Shown here piece by piece: positions 50,747-63,944 of a stretch of DNA of 64,000 nt (positions are counted from its first letter, which is position 1; each line of letters starts with the position of its first letter). The translations under genes and the position numbers were made by a program. A model generated the notes under the pieces. The model saw only the letters and a list, made by a program, of their open reading frames with translations. It ran no database searches and was not told the DNA's origin. The stretch is from Osmia lignaria lignaria (lineage: Eukaryota; Arthropoda; Insecta; Hymenoptera; Megachilidae), in NCBI RefSeq assembly GCF_051020975.1, contig NW_027478161.1:5518001-5582000 (forward strand), in the 5' to 3' direction.

Positions 50747-53700
50747 TTGCAGATTTATCTCAAGGGAAGGGTCCTGATGGACATATTTCGAGATATTTCT
50801 TCTTCTTGTTGTTCTTCTTCTGCACAGCTAAACTGGAAGTGGCATTTCCAGCTCGCAATCGTGCAGAGTTATCTCAAAGAAAGGGGCCACGGTGTTTCTG
50901 TATCTCTATTATGTTGGTGCGGCTTCGGAACTTTTAAATATCTTGATATATCTCGAGAACTACGCCTCTGATCGAAAAATATCATAGAACATAAAAAGTA
51001 GGAAACTTAATTCTCTACAAAAAAGGTCTCTTAACATTTTGCCATAGCTCGCTTCGTTTCCGAGATATTTGCAGATTTATCTCAAGGGAAGGGTCCTGAT
51101 GGACATATTTCGAGATATTTCTTCTTCTTGTTGTTCTTCTTCTGCACAGCTAAACTGGAAGTGGCATTTCCAGCTCGCAATCGTGCAGAGTTATCTCAAA
51201 GAAAGGGGCCACGGTGTTTCTGTATCTCTATTATGTTGGTGCGGCTTCGGAACTTTTAAATATCTTGATATATCTCGAGAACTACGCCTCTGATCGAAAA
51301 ATATCATAGAACATAAAAAGTAGGAAACTTAATTCTCTACAAAAAAGGTCTCTTAACATTTTGCCATAGCTCGCTTGGTTTCCGAGGTATTTGCAGATTT
51401 ATCTCAAGGGAAGGGGCCTGACGGACATATTTCGAGATATTTCTTCTTCTTGTTGTTCTTCTTCTGCATAGCTAAGCTGGAAGTGGCATTTCCAGCTCGC
51501 AATAGTGCAGAGTTATCTCAAAGAAAGGGGCCACGGTGTTTCTGTATCTCTATTATGTTGGTGCGGCTTCGGAACTTTTAAATATCTTGATATATCTCGA
51601 GAACTACGCATCTGATCAAAAAATATCATAGAAGATAAAAAGTAGGAAACTTAATTCTCTACAAAAAAGGTTTCTTAACATTTTCCCATAGCTGGCATCG
51701 TTTCCGAGATATTTGCAGATTTATCTCAAGGGAAGGGGCCTGACGGACATATTCCGAGATATTTCTTCTTCTTGTTGTTCCTCTTCTGCACAGCTAAGCT
51801 GGAAGTGGCATTTGCAGCTCGCAATAGTGCAGAGTTATCTCAAAGAAAGAGGCCACGTTGTTTCTGCACCTCTATTATGTTGGTGCAGCTTCGGAACTTT
51901 TAAATATCTTGATATATCTCGAGAACTACGCATCTGATCAAAAAATATCATAGAACATAAAAAGTAGGAAACTTAATTGTCTACAAATAAGGTCTCTTAA
52001 CATTTTGGCATAGCTCGCTTCGTTTCCGAGATATTTGCAGATTTATCTCAAGGTAAGGGGCCTGACGGACATATTTCGAGATATTTCTTCTTCTTGTTGT
52101 TCTTCTTCTGCACAGCTAAGCTGGAAGTGGCATTTGCAGCTCGCAATAGTGCATAGTTATCTCAAAGAAAGGGGCCACGGTGTTTCTGTATCTCTATTAT
52201 GTTGGTGCGGCTTCGGAACTTTTAAATATCTTGATATATCTCGAGAACTACGCATCTGATCAAAAAATATCATAGAAGATAAAAAGTAGGAAACTTAATT
52301 CTCTACAAAAAAGGTTTCTTAACATTTTCCCATAGCTGGCATCGTTTCCGAGATATTTGCAGATTTATCTCAAGGGAAGGGGCCTGACGGACATATTCCG
52401 AGATATTTCTTCTTCTTGTTGTTCCTCTTCTGCACAGCTAAGCTGGAAGTGGCATTTGCAGCTCGCAATAGTGCAGAGTTATCTCAAAGAAAGAGGCCAC
52501 GGTGTTTCTGCACCTCTATTATGTTGGTGCAGCTTCGGAACTTTTAAATATCTTGATATATCTCGAGAACTACGCATCTGATCAAAAAATATCATAGAAC
52601 ATAAAAAGTAGGAAACTTAATTGTCTACAAATAAGGTCTCTTAACATTTTGGCATAGCTCGCTTCGTTTCCGAGATATTTGCAGATTTATCTCAAGGGAA
52701 GGGGCCTGACGGACATATTTCGAGATATTTCTTCTTCTTGTTGTTCTTCTTCTGCACAGCTAAGCTGGAAGTGGCATTTGCAGCTCGCAATAGTGCAGAG
52801 TTATCGCAAAGAAAGGGGCCACGGTGTTTCTGTATCTCTATTATGTTGGTGCGGCTTCGGAACTTTTAAATATCTTGATATATCTCGAGAACTACGCATC
52901 TGATCAAAAAATATCATAGAACATAAATTGTAGGGAACATAATTCTCTACAAAAAAGCTCTCTTAACATTTTGCCATAGCTCGCTTCGTTTCCGAGATAT
53001 TTGCAGATTTATCTCAAGGGAAGGGTCCTGATGGACATATTTCGAGATATTTCTTCTTCTTGTTGTTCTTCTTCTGCACAGCTAAACTGGAAGTGGCATT
53101 TCCAGCTCGCAATCGTGCAGAGTTATCTCAAAGAAAGGGGCCACGGTGTTTCTGTATCTCTATTATGTTGGTGCGGCTTCGGAACTTTTAAATATCTTGA
53201 TATATCTCGAGAACTACGCCTCTGATCGAAAAATATCATAGAACATAAAAAGTAGGAAACTTAATTCTCTACAAAAAAGGTCTCTTAACATTTTGCCATA
53301 GCTCGCTTGGTTTCCGAGGTATTTGCAGATTTATCTCAAGGGAAGGGGCCTGACGGACATATTTCGAGATATTTCTTCTTCTTGTTGTTCTTCTTCTGCA
53401 TAGCTAAGCTGGAAGTGGCATTTCCAGCTCGCAATAGTGCAGAGTTATCTCAAAGAAAGGGGCCACGGTGTTTCTGTATCTCTATTATGTTGGTGCGGCT
53501 TCGGAACTTTTAAATATCTTGATATATCTCGAGAACTACGCATCTGATCAAAAAATATCATAGAAGATAAAAAGTAGGAAACTTAATTCTCTACAAAAAA
53601 GGTTTCTTAACATTTTCCCATAGCTGGCATCGTTTCCGAGATATTTGCAGATTTATCTCAAGGGAAGGGGCCTGACGGACATATTCCGAGATATTTCTTC

Positions 53701-54288
53701 TTCTTGTTGTTCCTCTTCTGCACAGCTAAGCTGGAAGTGGCATTTGCAGCTCGCAATAGTGCAGAGTTATCTCAAAGAAAGAGGCCACGGTGTTTCTGCA
53801 CCTCTATTATGTTGGTGCAGCTTCGGAACTTTTAAATATCTTGATATATCTCGAGAACTACGCATCTGATCAAAAAATATCATAGAACATAAAAAGTAGG
53901 AAACTTAATTGTCTACAAATAAGGTCTCTTAACATTTTGGCATAGCTCGCTTCGTTTCCGAGATATTTGCAGATTTATCTCAAGGGAAGGGGCCTGACGG
54001 ACATATTTCGAGATGTTTCTTCTTCTTGTTGTTCTTCTTCTGCACAGCTAAGCTGGAAGTGGCATTTGCAGCTCGCAATAGTGCAGAGTTATCGCAAAGA
54101 AAGGGGCCACGGTGTTTCTGTATCTCTATTATGTTGGTGCGGCTTCGGAACTTTTAAATATCTTGATATATCTCGAGAACTACGCCTCTGATCGAAAAAT
54201 ATCATAGAACATAAAAAGTAGGAAACTTAATTCTCTACAAAAAAGGTCTCTTAACATTTTGCCATAGCTCGCTTCGTTTCCGAGATAT
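50747..54288 (+). repeat. GGGTCCTGATGG-type domain with dimer and 6-mer repeats
   Basis: The units at 50747, 51069 and 53001 read GGGTCCTGATGG with CTAAACTGG. The units at 51391 and 53323 read GCTTGGTTTCCGAGG with TGCATAGCTAAG. The units at 51713, 52357 and 53645 read CATATTCCGAG with TGCACCTCTATT. 51069-51712 recurs at 53001 (1,932 bp), and 51713-52356 recurs at 52357 (644 bp). ATTGTCTACAAATAAGG marks the linkers after 51713, 52357 and 53645. Confidence 0.75.
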
Positions 54289-54609
54289 TTGCAGATTTAT
54301 CTCAAGGGAAGGGGCCGACGGACATATTTCGAGATATTTCTTCTTCTTGTTGTTCTTCTTCTGCACAGCTAAGCTGGAAGTGGCATTTGCAGCTCGCAAT
54401 AGTGCAGAGTTATCTCAAAGAAAGGGGCCACGGTGTTTCTGTACCTCTATTATGTTGGTGCAGCTTCGGAGCTTTTAAATATCTTGATATATCTCGAAAA
54501 CTACGCTTCTGATCAAAAAATATCATAGAACATAAATTGTAGGAAACATAATTCTCTACAGAAAAGGTCTCTTAACATTTTGCCATAGCTCGCTTCGTTT
54601 CCGAGATAT
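54289..54609 (+). repeat. 321-bp monomer, 1-bp deletion
   Basis: GGGGCCGACGG at about 54311 replaces GGGGCCTGACGG, losing one T. The deletion breaks the usual open frame near its start. The unit also has GGAGCTTTTAAA. Confidence 0.9.
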
Positions 54610-54931
54610 TTGCAGATTTATCTCAAGGGAAGGGTCCTGATGGACATATTTCGAGATGTTTCTTCTTCTTGTTGTTCTTCTTCTGCACAGCTAAACTGGA
54701 AGTGGCATTTCCAGCTCGCAGTAGTGCAGAGTTATCTCAAAGAAAGGGGCCACGGTGTTTCTGTATCTCTATTATGTTGGTGCGGCTTCGGAACTTTTAA
54801 ATATCTCGATATATCTCGAAAACTACGCTTCTGATCAAAAAATATCAGAGAACGTAAATTGTAGGAAACATAATTCTCTACAAAAAAGGTCTCTTAAGAT
54901 TTTGCCATAGCTCGCTTCGTTTCCGAGATAA

Positions 54932-55250
54932 TTGCAGATTTATCTCAAGGGAAGGGGCCTGACGGACATATTTCGAGATATTTCTTCTTCTTGTTGTTCT
55001 TCTGCACAGCTAAGCTGGAAGTGGCATTTGCAGGTCGCAATAGTGCAGAGTTATCTCAAAGAAAGGGGCCACGGTGTTTCTGTATCTCTATTATGTTGGT
55101 GCGGCTTCGGAACTTTTAAATATCTTGATATATCTCGAGAACTACGCATCTGATCAAAAAATATCGTAGAACATAAAAAGTAGGAAACTTAATTCTCTAC
55201 AAATAAGGTCTCTTAACATTTTGCCATAGCTCGCTTGGTTTCCGAGATAT
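54932..55250 (+). repeat. 319-bp monomer, independent 3-bp tract deletion
   Basis: The pyrimidine tract keeps TTGTTG but has one TTC less before TGCACAG. This differs from the 3-bp loss at 19891, so it is a separate slippage event. The unit follows an unusual GAGATAATTGCAG start and has GCAGGTCGCAATAG. Confidence 0.9.
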
Positions 55251-55894
55251 TTGCAGATTTATCTCAAGGGAAGGGGCCTGAGGGACATATTGCGAGATAT
55301 TTCTTCTTCTTGTTGTTCTTCTTCTGCACAGCTAAGCTGGAAGTGGCATTTGCAGCTCGCAGTAGTGCAGAGTTACCTCAAGGAAAGGGGCCACGGTGTT
55401 TCTGTATCACTATTATGTTGGTGCCGCTTCGGAACTTTTAAATATCTGGATATATCTCGAGAACTACGCATCTGATCAAAAAATATCATTGAACATAAAA
55501 AGTAGGAAACTTAATTCTCTACAAAAAAGGTCTCTTAACATTTTGCCATAGCTCGCTTCGTTTCCGAGATATTTGCAGATTTATCTCAAGGGAAGGGGCC
55601 TGACGGACATATTTCGAGATATTTCTTCTTCTTGTTGTTCTTCTTCTGCACAGCTAAGCTGGAAGTGCCATTTGCAGCGCGCAATAGTGCAGAGTTATCT
55701 CAAAGAAAGGGGCCACGCTGTTTCTGTATCTCTATTATGTTGGTGCGGCTTCGGAACTTTTAAATACCTTGATATATCTCGAGAACTACGCCTCTGATCG
55801 AAAAATATCATAGAACATAAAAAGTAGGAAACTTAATTCTCTACAAAAAAGGTCTCTTAACATTTTGCCATAGCTCGCTTGGTTTCCGAGGTAT

Positions 55895-58800
55895 TTGCAG
55901 ATTTATCTCAAGGGAAGGGGCCTGACGGACATATTTCGAGATATTTCTTCTTCTTGTTGTTCTTCTTCTGCATAGCTAAGCTGGAAGTGGCATTTCCAGC
56001 TCGCAATAGTGCAGAGTTATCCCAAAGAAAGGGGCCACGGTGGTTCTGTATCTCTATTATGTTGGTGCGGCTTCGGCACTTTTAAATATCTCGATATATC
56101 TCGAAAACTACGCTTCTGATCAAAAAATATCATAGAACATAAATTGTAGGAAACATAATTCTCTACGAAAAAGGTCTCTTAACATTTTGCCATAGCTCGC
56201 TTCGTTTCCGAGATATTTGCAGATTTATCTCAAGGGAAGGGTCCTGATGGACATATTTCGAGATATTTCTTCTTCTTGTTGTTCTTCTTCTGCACAGCTA
56301 AACTGGAAGTGGCATTTCCAGCTCGCAATCGTGCAGAGTAATCTCAAAGAAAGGGGCCACGGTGTTTCTGTATCTCTATTATGTTGGTGCGGCTTCGGAA
56401 CTTTTAAATATCTTGATATATCTCGAGAACTACGCCTCTGATCGAAAAATATCATAGAACATAAAAAGTAGGAAACTTAATTCTCTACAAAAAAGGTCTC
56501 TTAACATTTTGCCATAGCTCGCTTCGTTTCCGAGATATTTGCAGATTTATCTCAAGGGAAGGGTCCTGACGGACATATTTCGAGATATTTCTTCTTCTTG
56601 TTGTTCTTCTTCTGCACAGCTAAACTGGAAGTGGCATTTCCAGCTCGCAATAGTGCAGAGTTATCACAAAGAAAGGGGCCACGATGTTTCTGTATCTCTA
56701 TTATGTTGGTGCGGCTTCGGAACTTTTAAATATCTCGATATATCTCGAAAACTACGCTTCTGATCAAAAAATAGCATAGAACATAAATTGTAGGAAACAT
56801 AATTCTCTACAAAAAAGGTCTCTTAACATTTTGCCATAGCTCGCTTCGTTTCCGAGATATTTGCAGATTTATCTCAAGGGAAGGGTCCTGATGGACATAT
56901 TTCGAGATATTTCTTCTTCTTGTTGTTCTTCTTCTGCACAGCTAAACTGGAAGTGGCATTTCCAGCTCGCAATAGTGCAGAGTTATCTCAAAGAGAGGGG
57001 CCACGGTGTTTCTGTATCTCTATTATGTTGGTGCGGCTTCGGAACTTTTAAATATCTTGATATATCTCGAGAACTACGCCTCTGATCGAAAAATATCATA
57101 GAACATAAAAAGTAGGAAACTTAATTCTCTACAAAAAAGGTCTCTTAACATTTTGCCATAGCTCGCTTGGTTTCCGAGGTATTTGCAGATTTATCTCAAG
57201 GGAAGGGGCCTGACGGACATATTTCGAGATATTTCTTCTTCTTGTTGTTCTTCTTCTGCATAGCTAAGCTGGAAGTGGCATTTCCAGCTCGCAATAGTGC
57301 AGAGTTATCCCAAAGAAAGGGGCCACGGTGGTTCTGTATCTCTATTATGTTGGTGCGGCTTCGGCACTTTTAAATATCTCGATATATCTCGAAAACTACG
57401 CTTCTGATCAAAAAATATCATAGAACATAAATTGTAGGAAACATAATTCTCTACGAAAAAGGTCTCTTAACATTTTGCCATAGCTCGCTTCGTTTCCGAG
57501 ATATTTGCAGATTTATCTCAAGGGAAGGGTCCTGATGGACATATTTCGAGATATTTCTTCTTCTTGTTGTTCTTCTTCTGCACAGCTAAACTGGAAGTGG
57601 CATTTCCAGCTCGCAATAGTGCAGAGTTATCTCAAAGAGAGGGGCCACGGTGTTTCTGTATCTCTATTATGTTGGTGCGGCTTCGGAACTTTTAAATATC
57701 TTGATATATCTCGAGAACTACGCCTCTGATCGAAAAATATCATAGAACATAAAAAGTAGGAAACTTAATTCTCTACAAAAAAGGTCTCTTAACATTTTGC
57801 CATAGCTCGCTTGGTTTCCGAGGTATTTGCAGATTTATCTCAAGGGAAGGGGCCTGACGGACATATTTCGAGATATTTCTTCTTCTTGTTGTTCTTCTTC
57901 TGCATAGCTAAGCTGGAAGTGGCATTTCCAGCTCGCAATAGTGCAGAGTTATCCCAAAGAAAGGGGCCACGGTGGTTCTGTATCTCTATTATGTTGGTGC
58001 GGCTTCGGAACTTTTAAATATCTTGATATATCTCGAGAACTACGCCTCTGATCGAAAAATATCATAGAACATAAAAAGTAGGAAACTTAATTCTCTACAA
58101 AAAAGGTCTCTTAACATTTTGCCATAGCTCGCTTGGTTTCCGAGGTATTTGCAGATTTATCTCAAGGGAAGGGGCCTGACGGACATATTTCGAGATATTT
58201 CTTCTTCTTGTTGTTCTTCTTCTGCATAGCTAAGCTGGAAGTGGCATTTCCAGCTCGCAATAGTGCAGAGTTATCCCAAAGAAAGGGGCCACGGTGGTTC
58301 TGTATCTGTATTATGTTGGTGCGGCTTCGGCACTTTTAAATATCTCGATATATCTCGAAAACTACGCTTCTGATCAAAAAATATCATAGAACATAAATTG
58401 TAGGAAACATAATTCTCTACGAAAAAGGTCTCTTAACATTTTGCCATAGCTCGCTTCGTTTCCGAGATATTTGCAGATTTATCTCAAGGGAAGGGTCCTG
58501 ATGGACATATTTCGAGATATTTCTTCTTCTTGTTGTTCTTCTTCTGCACAGCTAAACTGGAAGTGGCATTTCCAGCTCGCAATAGTGCAGAGTTATCTCA
58601 AAGAGAGGGGCCACGGTGTTTCTGTATCTCTATTATGTTGGTGCGGCTTCGGAACTTTTAAATATCTTGATATATCTCGAGAACTACGCCTCTGATCGAA
58701 AAATATCATAGAACATAAAAAGTAGGAAACTTAATTCTCTACAAAAAAGGTCTCTTAACATTTTGCCATAGCTCGCTTGGTTTCCGAGGTATTTGCAGAT

Positions 58801-60080
58801 TTATCTCAAGGGAAGGGGCCTGACGGACATATTTCGAGATATTTCTTCTTCTTGTTGTTCTTCTTCTGCATAGCTAAGCTGGAAGTGGCATTTCCAGCTC
58901 GCAATAGTGCAGAGTTATCCCAAAGAAAGGGGCCACGGTGGTTCTGTATCTCTATTATGTTGGTGCGGCTTCGGCACTTTTAAATATCTCGATATATCTC
59001 GAAAACTACGCTTCTGATCAAAAAATATCATAGAACATAAATTGTAGGAAACATAATTCTCTACGAAAAAGGTCTCTTAACATTTTGCCATAGCTCGCTT
59101 CGTTTCCGAGATATTTGCAGATTTATCTCAAGGGAAGGGTCCTGATGGACATATTTCGAGATATTTCTTCTTCTTGTTGTTCTTCTTCTGCACAGCTAAA
59201 CTGGAAGTGGCATTTCCAGCTCGCAATCGTGCAGAGTAATCTCAAAGAAAGGGGCCACGGTGTTTCTGTATCTCTATTATGTTGGTGCGGCTTCGGAACT
59301 TTTAAATATCTTGATATATCTCGAGAACTACGCCTCTGATCGAAAAATATCATAGAACATAAAAAGTAGGAAACTTAATTCTCTACAAAAAAGGTCTCTT
59401 AACATTTTGCCATAGCTCGCTTCGTTTCCGAGATATTTGCAGATTTATCTCAAGGGAAGGGTCCTGACGGACATATTTCGAGATATTTCTTCTTCTTGTT
59501 GTTCTTCTTCTGCACAGCTAAACTGGAAGTGGCATTTCCAGCTCGCAATAGTGCAGAGTTATCACAAAGAAAGGGGCCACGATGTTTCTGTATCTCTATT
59601 ATGTTGGTGCGGCTTCGGAACTTTTAAATATCTCGATATATCTCGAAAACTACGCTTCTGATCAAAAAATATCATAGAACATAAATTGTAGGAAACATAA
59701 TTCTCTACAAAAAAGGTCTCTTAACATTTTGCCATAGCTCGCTTCGTATCCGAGATATTTGCAGATTTATCTCAAGGGAAGGGTCCTGATGGACATATTT
59801 CGAGATATTTCTTCTTCTTGTTGTTCTTCTTCTGCACAGCTAAACTGGAAGTGGCATTTCCAGCTCGCAATAGTGCAGAGTTATCTCAAAGAGAGGGGCC
59901 ACGGTGTTTCTGTATCTCTATTATGTTGGTGCGGCTTCGGAACTTTTAAATATCTTGATATATCTCGAGAACTACGCATCTGATCAAAAAATATCATAGA
60001 ACATAAATTGTAGGAAACAGAATTCTCTACAAAAAAGGTCTCTTAACATTTTGCCATAGCTCGCTTCGTTTCCGAGATAC
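55895..60080 (+). repeat. 9-monomer duplication (2,898 bp) enclosing alternating dimers
   Basis: The units at 55895, 56217 and 56539 recur at 58793, 59115 and 59437, offset 2,898 bp, including GAGTAATCTC and TTATCACAAAG with CCACGATGTTTC. Between them, TGCATAGCTAAG units (57183, 57827, 58149) alternate with GGGTCCTGATGG units (56861, 57505, 58471) at 644-bp dimer spacing. One tandem pair of the first type occurs at 57827 and 58149. Confidence 0.8.
57827..58148 (+). repeat. Chimeric monomer within the dimer block
   Basis: Its front is of the TGCATAGCTAAG and GGTGGTTCTG type. Its rear is of the other type (TTCGGAACTT, CTTGATATATC, GCCTCTGATCG). Other members of the front type end TTCGGCACTT with GCTTCTG. 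The switch lies between 57975 and 58009 and accounts for two like units standing side by side. Confidence 0.8.
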
Positions 60081-63000
60081 TTGCCGATTTATCTCAAGGG
60101 AAGGGGCCTGACGGACATATTTCGAGATATTTCTTCTTCTTGTTGTTCTTCTTCTGCACAGCTAAGCTGGAAGTGGCATTTGCAGCTCGCAATTGTGCAG
60201 AGTTATCTCAAAGAGAGGGGCCACGGTGTTTCTGTATCTCTATTATGTTGGTGCGGCTTCGGAACTTTTAAATATCTCGATATATCTCGAAAACTACGCT
60301 TCTGATCAAGAAATATCATAGAACATAAATTGTAGGAAACATAATTCTCTACAAAAAAGGTCTCTTAACATTTTGCCATAGCTCGCTTCGTTTCCGAGAT
60401 ATTTGCAGATTTATCTCAAGGGAAGGGTCCTGATGGACATATTTCGAGATATTTCTTCTTCTTGTTGTTCTTCTTCTGCACAGCTAAACTGGAAGTGGCA
60501 TTTCCAGCTCGCAATAGTGCAGAGTTATCTCAAAGAGAGGGGCCACGGTGTTTCTGTATCTCTATTATGTTGGTGCGGCTTCGGAACTTTTAAATATCTT
60601 GATATATCTCGAGAACTACGCATCTGATCAAAAAATATCATAGAACATAAATTGTAGGAAACATAATTCTCTACAAAAAAGGTCTCTTAACATTTTGCCA
60701 TAGCTCGCTTCGTTTCCGAGATACTTGCCGATTTATCTGAAGGGAAGGGGCCTGGCGGACATATTTCGAGATATTTCTTCTTCTTGTTGTTCTTCTTCTG
60801 CACAGCTAAGCTGGAAGTGGCATTTGCAGCTCGCAGTAGTGCAGAGTTACCTCAAGGAAAGGGGCCACGGTGTTTCTGTATCTCTATTATGTTGGTGCCG
60901 CTTCGGAACTTTTAAATATCTGGATATATCTCGAGAACTACGCATCTGATCAAAAAATATCATTGAACATAAAAAGTAGGAAACTTAATTCTCTACAAAA
61001 AAGGTCTCTTAACATTTTGCCATAGCTCGCTTCGTTTCCGAGATATTTGCAGATTTATCTCAAGGGAAGGGGCCTGACGGACATATTTCGAGATATTTCT
61101 TCTTCTTGTTGTTCTTCTTCTGCACAGCTAAGCTGGAAGTGCCATTTGCAGCGCGCAATAGTGCAGAGTTATCTCAAAGAAAGGGGCCACGCTGTTTCTG
61201 TATCTCTATTATGTTGGTGCGGCTTCGGAACTTTTAAATATCTTGATATATCTCGAGAACTACGCATGTGATCAAAAAATATCATAGAACATAAAAAGTA
61301 GGAAACTTAATTTTCTACAAAAAAGGTCTCTTAACGTTTTGCAATAGCTCGCTTCGTTTCCGAGATATTTGCAGATTTATCTCAAGGGAAGGGTCCTGAC
61401 GGACATATTTCGAGATATTTCTTCTTCTTGTTGTTCTTCTTCTGCACAGCTAAACTGGAAGTGGCATTTCCAGCTCGCAATAGTGCAGAGTTATCCCAAA
61501 GAAAGGGGCCACGATGTTTCTGTATCTCTATTATGTTGGTGCGGCTTCGGAACTTTTAAATATCTCGATATATCTCGAAAACTACGCTTCTGATCAAAAA
61601 ATATCATAGAACATAAATTGTAGGAAACATAATTCTCTACAAAAAAGGTCTCTTAACATTTTGCCATAGCTCGCTTCGTTTCCGAGATATTTGCAGATTT
61701 ATCTCAAGGGAAGGGGCCTGAGGGACATATTTCGAGATATTTCTTCTTCTTGTTGTTCTTCTTCTGCACAGCTAAGCTGGAAATGGCATTTGCAGCTCGC
61801 AGTAGTGCAGAGTTACCTCAAGGAAAGGGGCCACGGTGTTTCTGTATCTCTATTATGTTGGTGCCGCTTCGGAACTTTTAAATATCTGGATATATCTCGA
61901 GAACTACGCATCTGATCAAAAAATATCATTGAACATAAAAAGTAGGAAACTTAATTCTCTACAAAAAAGGTCTCTTAACATTTTGCCATAGCTCGCTTCG
62001 TTTCCGAGATATTTGCAGATTTATCTCAAGGGAAGGGGCCTGACGGACATATTTCGAGATATTTCTTCTTCTTGTTGTTCTTCTCCTGCACAGCTAAGCT
62101 GGAAGTGCCATTTGCAGCGCGCAATTGTGCAGAGTTATCTCAAAGAAAGGGGCCACGCTGTTTCTGTATCTCTATTATGTTGGTGCGGCTTCGGAACTTT
62201 TAAATATCTTGATATATCTCGAGAACTACGCATCTGATCAAAAAATATCGTAGAACATAAAAAGTAGGAAACTTAATTCTCTACAAATAAGGTCTCTTAA
62301 CATTTTGCCATAGCTCGCTTGGTTTCCGAGATATTTGCAGATTTATCTCAAGGGAAGGGGCCTGAGGGACATATTTCGAGATATTTCTTCTTCTTGTTGT
62401 TCTTCTTCTGCACAGCTAAGCTGGAAGTGGCATTTGCAGCTCGCAATAGTGCAGAGTTACCTCAAAGAAAGGGGCCACGGTGTTTCTGTATCTCTATTAT
62501 GTTGGTGCCGCTTCGGAACTTTTAAATATCTGGATATATCTCGAGAACTACGCATCTGATCAAAAAATATCATACAACATAAAAAGTAGGAAACTTAATT
62601 CTCTACAAAAAAGGTCTCTTAACATTTTGCCATAGCTCGCTTCGTTTCCGAGATATTTGCAGATTTATCCCAAGGGAAGGGGCCTGACGGACATATTTCG
62701 AGATATTTCTTCTTCTTGTTGTTCTTCTTCTGCACAGCTAAGCTGGAAGTGGCATTTGCAGCTCGCAATAGTGCAGAGTTATCTCAAAGAAAGGGGCCAC
62801 GGTGTTTCTGTATCTCTATTATGTTGGTGCGGCTTCGGAACTTTTAAATATCTTGATATATCTCGAGAACTACGCATCTGATCAAAAAATATCGTAGAAC
62901 ATAGAAAGTAGGAAACTTAATTCTCTACAAATAAGGTCTCTTAACATTTTGCCATAGCTCGCTTGGTTTCCGAGATATTTGCAGATTTATCTCAAGGGAA

Positions 63001-63944
63001 GGGGCCTGAGGGACATATTTCGAGATATTTCTTCTTCTTGTTGTTCTTCTTCTGCACAGCTAAGCTGGAAGTGGCATTTGCAGCTCGCAATAGTGCAGAG
63101 TTACCTCAAAGAAAGGGGCCACGGTGTTTCTGTATCTCTATTATGTTGGTGCGGCTTCGGAACTTTTAAATATCTTGATATATCTCGAGAACTACGCATC
63201 TGTTCAAAAAATATCATAGAACATAAAAGGTAGGAATCCTAATTTTCTACAAAAAAGGTCTCTTAACATTTTGCCGTAGCTCGCTTCGTTTCCGAGATAT
63301 TTGCAGATTTATCTCAAGGGAAGGGGCCTGACGGACATATTTCCAGATATTTCTTCTTCTTGTTGTTCTTCTTCTGCACAGCTAAGCTGGAAGTGGCATT
63401 TGCAGCTCGCAATAGTGCAGAGTTATCTCAAAGAAAGGGGCCACGGTGTTTCTGTATCTCTATTATGTTGGTGCGGCTTCGGAACTTTTAAATATCTCGA
63501 TATATCTCGAAAACTACGCTTCTGATCAAAAAATATCATAGAACATGAAAAGTAGGAAACTTAATTCTCTACAAAAAAGGTCTCTTAACATTTTGCCATA
63601 GCTCGCTTCGTTTCCGAGATATTTGCAGATTTATCTCAAGGGAAGGGGCCTGACGGACATATTTCGAGATATTTCTTCTTCTTGTTGTTCTTCTTCTGCA
63701 CAGCTAAGCTGGAGGTGGCATTTGCAGCGCGCAATGGTGCAGAGTTATCTCAAAGAAAGGGGCCACGGTGTTTCTGTATCTCTATTATGTTGGTGCGGCT
63801 TCGGAACTTTTAAATATCTTGATATATCTCGAGAACTACGCATCTGATCAAAAAATATCATAGAACATAAAAAGTAGGAAACCTAATTTTCTACAAAAAA
63901 GGTCTCTTAACATTTTGCCATAGCTCGCTTCGTTTCCGAGATAT
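60081..63944 (+). repeat. Dimer-rich terminal domain
   Basis: The units at 60081 and 60725 share the TTGCCGATTTATCT start 644 bp apart. The units at 60725 and 61047 correspond to 61691 and 62013, and also to 55251 and 55573: CCGCTTCGG and ATCATTGAAC in the first, GAAGTGCCATTTGCAGCGCGC with CCACGCTG in the second. Units reading CCTGAGGGACAT stand at 61691, 62335 and 62979. No regular long HOR is seen. Confidence 0.7.

Noticed and set aside
33079..59353. Minus-strand frames of 76 codons at 33079, 43993, 49145, 56225 and 59123
   Set aside because: They appear only where a change in GAGTTATCTC removes a reverse-strand TAA. The frame is absent from most other monomers, so these are chance openings.
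257..63847. About 190 plus-strand open frames of 60-84 codons as genes
   Set aside because: Nearly all begin at TTG. Adjacent copies are in different frames because 322 is not a multiple of 3. Many copies carry stops or frameshifts, and no protein family is recognisable. The 84-codon versions arise from single changes in the linker that remove a stop upstream or downstream.
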